Shown one piece after another: positions 59,487-64,000 of a stretch of 64,000 bases of DNA; positions within the stretch are counted from its first letter, which is position 1, and each line of letters starts with the position of its first letter. Below the pieces are notes generated by a model. That model saw only the letters and a list, made by a program, of their open reading frames with translations, had not been told where the DNA came from and ran no database searches. The DNA is taken from contig NC_030683.2 in the NCBI RefSeq assembly GCF_000004195.4, positions 734,106 to 798,105 on the forward strand, read 5' to 3'. Source of the DNA: Xenopus tropicalis (taxonomy: Eukaryota > Chordata > Amphibia > Anura > Pipidae). A program made the position numbers and the translations under genes.

Positions 59487-59835
59487 TCACCCCCAGTCCC
59501 ACACTGCCCTCACCCACTGGGAGCCCCTGTACCCCCAGTCCCACACTGCCCTCACCCACTGGGAGCCCCTGTACCCCCAGTCCCACACTGCCCTCACCCA
59601 CTGGGAGCCCCTGTACCCCCAGTCCCACACTGCCCTCACCCACTGGGAGCCCCTGTACCCCCAGTCCCACACTGCCCTCACCCACTGGGAGCCCCTGTAC
59701 CCCCAGTCCCACACTGCCCTCACCCACTGGGAGCCCCTGTACCCCCAGTCCCACACTGCCCTCACCCACTGGGAGCCCCTGTACCCCCAGTCCCACACTG
59801 CCCTCACCCACTGGGAGCCCCTGTACCCCCAGTCT
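59487..59835 (+). repeat. 42-bp minisatellite, about 8.3 near-identical copies
   Basis: The unit is built from CTGTACCCCCAGTCCCACAC, TGCCCTCACCCACTGGGAGC and CC. All full copies appear identical, which suggests recent expansion. 14 codons per unit gives the - strand VGLGVQGLPVGEGS frame, an artefact. Confidence 0.97.
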
Positions 59836-60209
59836 CATCCATTCTAACACCCTTGACTGCCTTGCACTCTGTGATCCCTCTCTGTTTCTGGCATCTCTCG
59901 CTCAAGTGCCTTTCCCTTGGCTTCTTGTCCATCTGTCACTCTCTTTCTTGGCCTTGGCTCACTCTCCTGCACTCTAATTCCATATTTCCAACCCTCTTTC
60001 TCAGCTCTTCCTTTCCTTGCACCCCATGATTTTCTCAACCCCCCTCTTTCCATCTGTTGCACCCACAGTGCCCTTAGTCTCACTCTCACCCCTCTCTTAA
60101 CTCTCTCTTTCTTGCCCTGTCTCGCTGTCCCTGTGTGACTGTCACTTCCCTCACCCACACGTCTCTGGCTCCTTGGCTGATATTTAATATCTCAGGTTTT
60201 GCAAGCGGT

Positions 60210-60215
60210 CACGTG
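60210..60215 (+). promoter_or_regulatory. CACGTG E-box upstream of clcn1
   Basis: Palindromic CACGTG lies 7 bp before the TATA-like tract. It could bind bHLH factors; whether it works in muscle is unknown. Confidence 0.35.
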
Positions 60216-60221
60216 GCGGTC

Positions 60222-60230
60222 TATATATAT
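60222..60230 (+). promoter_or_regulatory. TATA-like element of clcn1
   Basis: TATATATAT (within CTATATATATCTAG) is about 320 bases before the ATG. It also resembles, but does not match, the MEF2 consensus. A start site would be expected near 60255. Confidence 0.5.
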
Positions 60231-60505
60231 CTAGATCCCATATACCTGTGCTTGCAACCTTCTTCCAGATGCCTCTAGTGGAGCCCACAAGGGACAGACC
60301 AACGAGTGGATAAGACTGTCAGTGTGAGAGAGCTGCAGGAGTCATAGATAGGAAGAGACTGTTGGGGTGCAGAGAGGTACCTAATAAATATGGAGACCTG
60401 CTGAAAAGTGACCTCTGGAATTAGAGTCCAATTCTGAAAAGCAAAGGAGAGGTTTCTGAGGAGAGAGAGAAAGAGACAGCCAGTGAGTAGGGTGAGAGTG
60501 AGTGA

Positions 60506-60594
60506 ATGTCTATGAGGGAATAGGGACGGGAATGATTGACAGGGATGAGCAAAGACAGGCGCTTATCTCTCATGGAGGATCCCAAGGCAAATGA
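60506..60594 (+). promoter_or_regulatory. Upstream open reading frames in the clcn1 leader
   Basis: ATG at 60506 reads MSMRE and stops at 60523. A second ATG at 60532, out of frame with clcn1, reads 20 codons and stops at 60594, overlapping the clcn1 start at 60545. Both could reduce initiation at the first clcn1 AUG. Confidence 0.4.
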
Positions 60595-60745
60595 AGGCAA
60601 TGAGCGCAAGTCAGGCTGGTGGGGAGACGACCCCCAGTACCAATATATGCAACTGCGAGACTGCTCCAGCTATGGGATCCCCAGCGAGACATCACCCCCT
60701 CCTCTGCAGGAAACTCTGGAGGAGCAGCCCCCATCTCAGAAACAG
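60545..60745 (+). CDS. clcn1: clcn1 first coding exon (chloride channel CLC-1 N-terminus, partial gene)
   Basis: CLC-1 is the homodimeric voltage-gated chloride channel of the skeletal-muscle plasma membrane that stabilises resting potential. This exon encodes 67 residues of its cytosolic N-terminus. Residues 25-35 read [11 protein letters not shown] and 41-48 SSYGIPSE, closely matching the mammalian CLC-1 start region (WWGSDPQYQYM, then TSYGLPSE). The exon ends phase 0 at a GTAGGG donor (60746), as mammalian exon 1 does. Met10 (60572, MEDPK) would give a leader length closer to the human protein and is a good alternative start. No transmembrane exon lies in the window; exon 2 is beyond the right edge. 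The exon is free of frame breaks. Confidence 0.93.
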
Positions 60746-61055
60746 GTAGGGCCCGTGCCAAACTCAAGGGACTGGGGAAACCCGGCTCCACACTGGGAAT
60801 CTGTTTGGGGTTATTTATAGGCCTACTGGTGTAACTGGGGGAGAGCATGCTGGGAGGGAGGGGCTCAGTGAGAGACTGGGGGGTGGGGCGAAAGGAGACT
60901 GGGTACAGGGACACCATGATGGACTCATGAGGTGCAAGGAATAGAGCCTAGTGGGGTTCCCTATACACAGGGGTGCCACAGGGGAGAAGGCTGGTATATA
61001 TTCTAGAAAAGATGGCACCCTCTGCACAGTTCCATGGCCATTTTAGTGAATAATC
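60746..61055 (+). other. Start of clcn1 intron 1
   Basis: Follows the GTAGGG donor. Single-copy-looking, G-rich in its middle. Nothing else seen. Confidence 0.6.
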
Positions 61056-61066
61056 ATGTCCTGTCT

Positions 61067-61540
61067 ATGTGGCTCCCTACATGACTCCCTACATGACTCC
61101 CTACGTGGCTCCCAACGTGGCTCCCTACATAACTCCCTACGTGGCTCCCTACATGACTCCCTACATGACTCCCTACGTGGCTCCCTACATGACTCCCTAC
61201 GTGGCTCCCTACATGACTCCCTACATGGCTCCCTACATGGCTCCCTACATGGCTCCCTACATGACTCCCTACATGACTCCCTACATGACTCCCTACGTGG
61301 CTTCCTACATGACTCCCTGCGTGGCTCCCTACATGACTCCCTACATGACTCCCTTCGTGGCTCCCTACATGACTCCCTACGTGGCTCCCTACATGACTCC
61401 CTACGAAGCTCCCTACATGACTCCCTATGTGGCTCCATCCATGACTCCCTACATGGCTCCATCCATGACTCCCTATGTGGCTCCCTACATGACTCCCTAC
61501 GTGGCTCCCTACATGACTCCCTATGTGGCTCCCTACGTGG
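61067..61540 (+). repeat. 12/24-bp minisatellite A1 in clcn1 intron 1
   Basis: Alternating 12-bp words GTGGCTCCCTAC and ATGACTCCCTAC with ATGGCTCCCTAC variants, about 39 words. Open in all frames (APYMTPYV on +, GSHVGSHV on -), which is an artefact. Confidence 0.97.
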
Positions 61541-61716
61541 CAAATGACCCCCCACAGACTGAGATGCACAAGGAATTTGGGGGGTCGGGCAGCAGTGCCA
61601 AGTGTGGGAGCTGCAGTACAAACCAAGGGATTAGGAGGGTGGGGGGTTCCTTTGCCTGGGGGAGAGTATTTCCTGGTACCCATGTGACTGTCTCTGCTTC
61701 CTTTTCTTTGCTTTAG
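61541..61716 (+). repeat. 175-bp spacer, first copy
   Basis: Nearly identical to 63385-63560. It starts GCAAATGACCCCCCACAGAC and ends with a polypyrimidine tract and TTTGCTTTAG, which resembles a splice acceptor. Confidence 0.95.
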
Positions 61717-62547
61717 CCCCCCAACTGTACCCCCATTACCAATGTAGCCAATATTCCCCCCAACTGTACCCCCATTACCAATGTAGCCAATATTCCCCCC
61801 AACTGTACCCCCATTACCAATGTAGCCAATATTTCCCCCAACAGTACCCCCCATTACCAATGTAGCCAATATTCCCCCCAACTGTACCCCCATTACCAAT
61901 GTAGCCAATATTCCCCCCCCCACAGTACCCCCATTACCAATGTAGCCGATATTCCCCCAACAGTGACCCCATTACCAATGTAGCCAATATTCCCCCCAAC
62001 AGTACCCCCATTACCAATGTAGCCAATATTCCCCCTAACTGTACCCCCATTACCAATGTAGCCAATATTCCCCCCCACACTACCCCCATTACCAATGTAG
62101 CCAATATTCCCCCCCACAGTACCCCCATTACCAATGTAGCCAATATTCCCCCCCACAGTACCCCCATTACCAATGTAGCCAATATTCCCCCCCACAGTAC
62201 CCCCATTACCAATGTAGCCAATACTCCCCCAACTGTACCCCCATTACCAATGTAGCCAATATTCCCCCCCACAGTACCCCCATTACCAATGTAGCCAATA
62301 TTCCCCTAACTGTACCCCCATTACCAATGTAGCCAATATTCCCCCCAACTGTACCCCCATTACCAATGTAGCCAATATTCCCCCCCACAGTACCCCCATT
62401 ACCAATGTAGCCAATATTCCCCCCAACTGTACCCCCATTACCAATGTAGCCAATATTCCCCCCCACAGTACCCCCCATTACCAATGTAGCCAATATTCCC
62501 CCCACAGTACCCCCATTACCAATGTAGCCAATATTCCCCCCCACAGT
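61717..62547 (+). repeat. 39-bp minisatellite B1 in clcn1 intron 1
   Basis: Units are CCCATTACCAATGTAGCCAA, TATTCCCCCC and AACTGTACC or ACAGTACC, about 21 copies. C-run length varies. Confidence 0.97.
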
Positions 62548-63384
62548 ACCTACATGACTCCCTATATGACTCCCTACATGGCTCCCTACATGACTCCCTA
62601 CATGGCTCCCTATATGACTCCCTACATGACTCCCTAAATGGCTCCCTATATGACTCCCTACGTGGCTCCCTACATGACTCCCTATGTGGCTCCCTACACG
62701 ACTCCCTACGTGGCTCCCTACACGACTCCCTACGTGGCTCCCTACATGACTCCCTATGTGGCTCCCTACATGACTTCCTACGTTGCTCCCTACATAACTC
62801 CCTACGTGGCTCCCTACATGACTCCCTACGTGGCTCCCTACACGACTCCCTACGTGGCTCCCTACACGACTCCCTACGTGGCTCCCTACATGACTCCCTA
62901 CGTGGCTCCCTACATGACTCCCTACGTGGCTCCCTACATGACTCCCTATGTGGCTCCCTACATGACTCCCTACGTGGCTCCCTACATGACTCCCTACATG
63001 ATTCCCTACATTGCTCCATCCATGACTCCCTACGTGGCTCCCTACATGACTCCCTATGTGGCTCCCTACACGACTCCCTACGTGGCTCCCTACACGACTC
63101 CCTACGTGGCTCCCTACATGACTCCCTATGTGGCTCCCTACATGACTTCCTACGTTGCTCCCTACATAACTCCCTACGTGGCTCCCTACATGACTCCCTA
63201 CGTGGCTCCCTACACGACTCCCTACGTGGCTCCCTACACGACTCCCTACGTGGCTCCCTACACGACTCCCTACGTGGCTCCCTACATGACTCCCTACGTG
63301 GCTCCCTACATGACTCCCTACGTGGCTCCCTACATGACTCCCTATGTGGCTCCCTACATGACTCCCTATGTGGCTCCCTACGGG
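62548..63384 (+). repeat. 12/24-bp minisatellite A2 with an internal higher-order repeat
   Basis: Same words as A1 plus ACGACTCCCTAC, about 69 words. A block beginning at 62683 recurs at 63055, an offset of 372 bp or 31 words, with the same ordered variants including CATGACTTCCTACGTTGCTC. Confidence 0.96.
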
Positions 63385-63560
63385 GCAAATGACCCCCCAC
63401 AGACTGAGATGCACAAGGAATTTGGGGGGTCGGGCAGCAGTGCCAAGTGTGGGAGCTGCAGTACAAACCAAGGGATTAGGAGGGTGGGGGTTCCTTTGCC
63501 TGGGGGAGAGTATTTCCTGGTACCCATGTGACTGTCTCTGCTTCCTTTTCTTTGCTTTAG
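63385..63560 (+). repeat. 175-bp spacer, second copy
   Basis: Matches 61541-61716 with a few base differences (a G-run length near 63485). It again ends TTTGCTTTAG before a 39-bp array. Confidence 0.95.
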
Positions 63561-64000
63561 CCCCCCAACTGTACCCCCATTACCAATGTAGCCAATATTC
63601 CCCCCAACTGTACCCCCATTACCAATGTAGCCAATATTCCCCCCAACTGTACCCCCATTACCAATGTAGCCAATATTTCCCCCAACTGTACCCCCCATTA
63701 CCAATGTAGCCAATATTCCCCCCAACTGTACCCCCCATTACCAATGTAGCCAATATTCCCCCCCCCACAGTACCCCCATTACCAATGTAGCCGATATTCC
63801 CCCCAACAGTGACCCCATTACCAATGTAGCCAATATTCCCCCCAACAGTACCCCCATTACCAATGTAGCCAATATTCCCCCTAACTGTACCCCCATTACC
63901 AATGTAGCCAATATTCCCCCTAACTGTACCCCCATTACCAATGTAGCCAATATTCCCCCCAACTGTACCCCCATTACCAATGTAGCCAATATTCCCCCCA
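63561..64000 (+). repeat. 39-bp minisatellite B2, continues past the window
   Basis: Same unit as B1, about 11 copies to the window end. The variant order (AACTG first, then a long C-run with CACAG, then GATATT and GTGACC) parallels B1 from 61717. Confidence 0.97.

Noticed and set aside
62206..63471. - strand GSHVGSHV protein of 421 residues
   Set aside because: Arises from the 12-bp array. The same DNA is open on the + strand as APYMTPYV.

Overview
This is a vertebrate nuclear genome window, most likely from a frog and probably Xenopus. The case rests on the pairing of a NOBOX-type homeobox gene with a CLCN1-type chloride-channel gene (both lie on human 7q34-q35), on a foldback-like or hAT-like interspersed repeat whose style I associate with Xenopus, and on an exact 1000-N scaffold gap. 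The species is an inference.

Only two genes can be recognised, and both are on the + strand. (1) nobox (409-8630), the oocyte homeobox transcription factor, is present as nine exons with consensus splice sites and a poly(A) signal at 8706. The homeodomain exons (3079-3185 and 4387-4613) are unmistakable. Exons 2, 6 and 7 and the exon 4/5 junction carry small frame breaks that look like assembly indels. (2) clcn1 (60545 onward) is represented by its first coding exon, which carries the CLC-1 N-terminal WWGxDPQYQYM motif. It has a TATA-like promoter about 320 bp upstream. The rest of the gene lies beyond the right edge.

Almost everything else is tandem repeat. The introns of nobox hold arrays of 19-27 bp units. 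The 50 kb between the genes contains more than twenty back-to-back minisatellites with units from 9 to about 130 bp. The largest is a 33-bp array of about 14.5 kb (41035-55515), interrupted by the 1000-N gap at 46359-47358. Intron 1 of clcn1 is a duplicated composite of a 12/24-bp array, a 175-bp spacer and a 39-bp array.

Arrays fall into two quality classes. Those at 10.7-12.8, 13.4-15.3, 16.1-19.8 and 19.8-31 kb are full of scattered single-base indels, as expected from uncorrected long-read gap fill. Those at 35.6-38.9 and 41-64 kb are nearly clean. Many periods are multiples of three (12/24, 33, 39, 42, 54), so the window is full of long open frames that are not genes. No RNA gene, CRISPR array, viral gene or toxin gene was seen.
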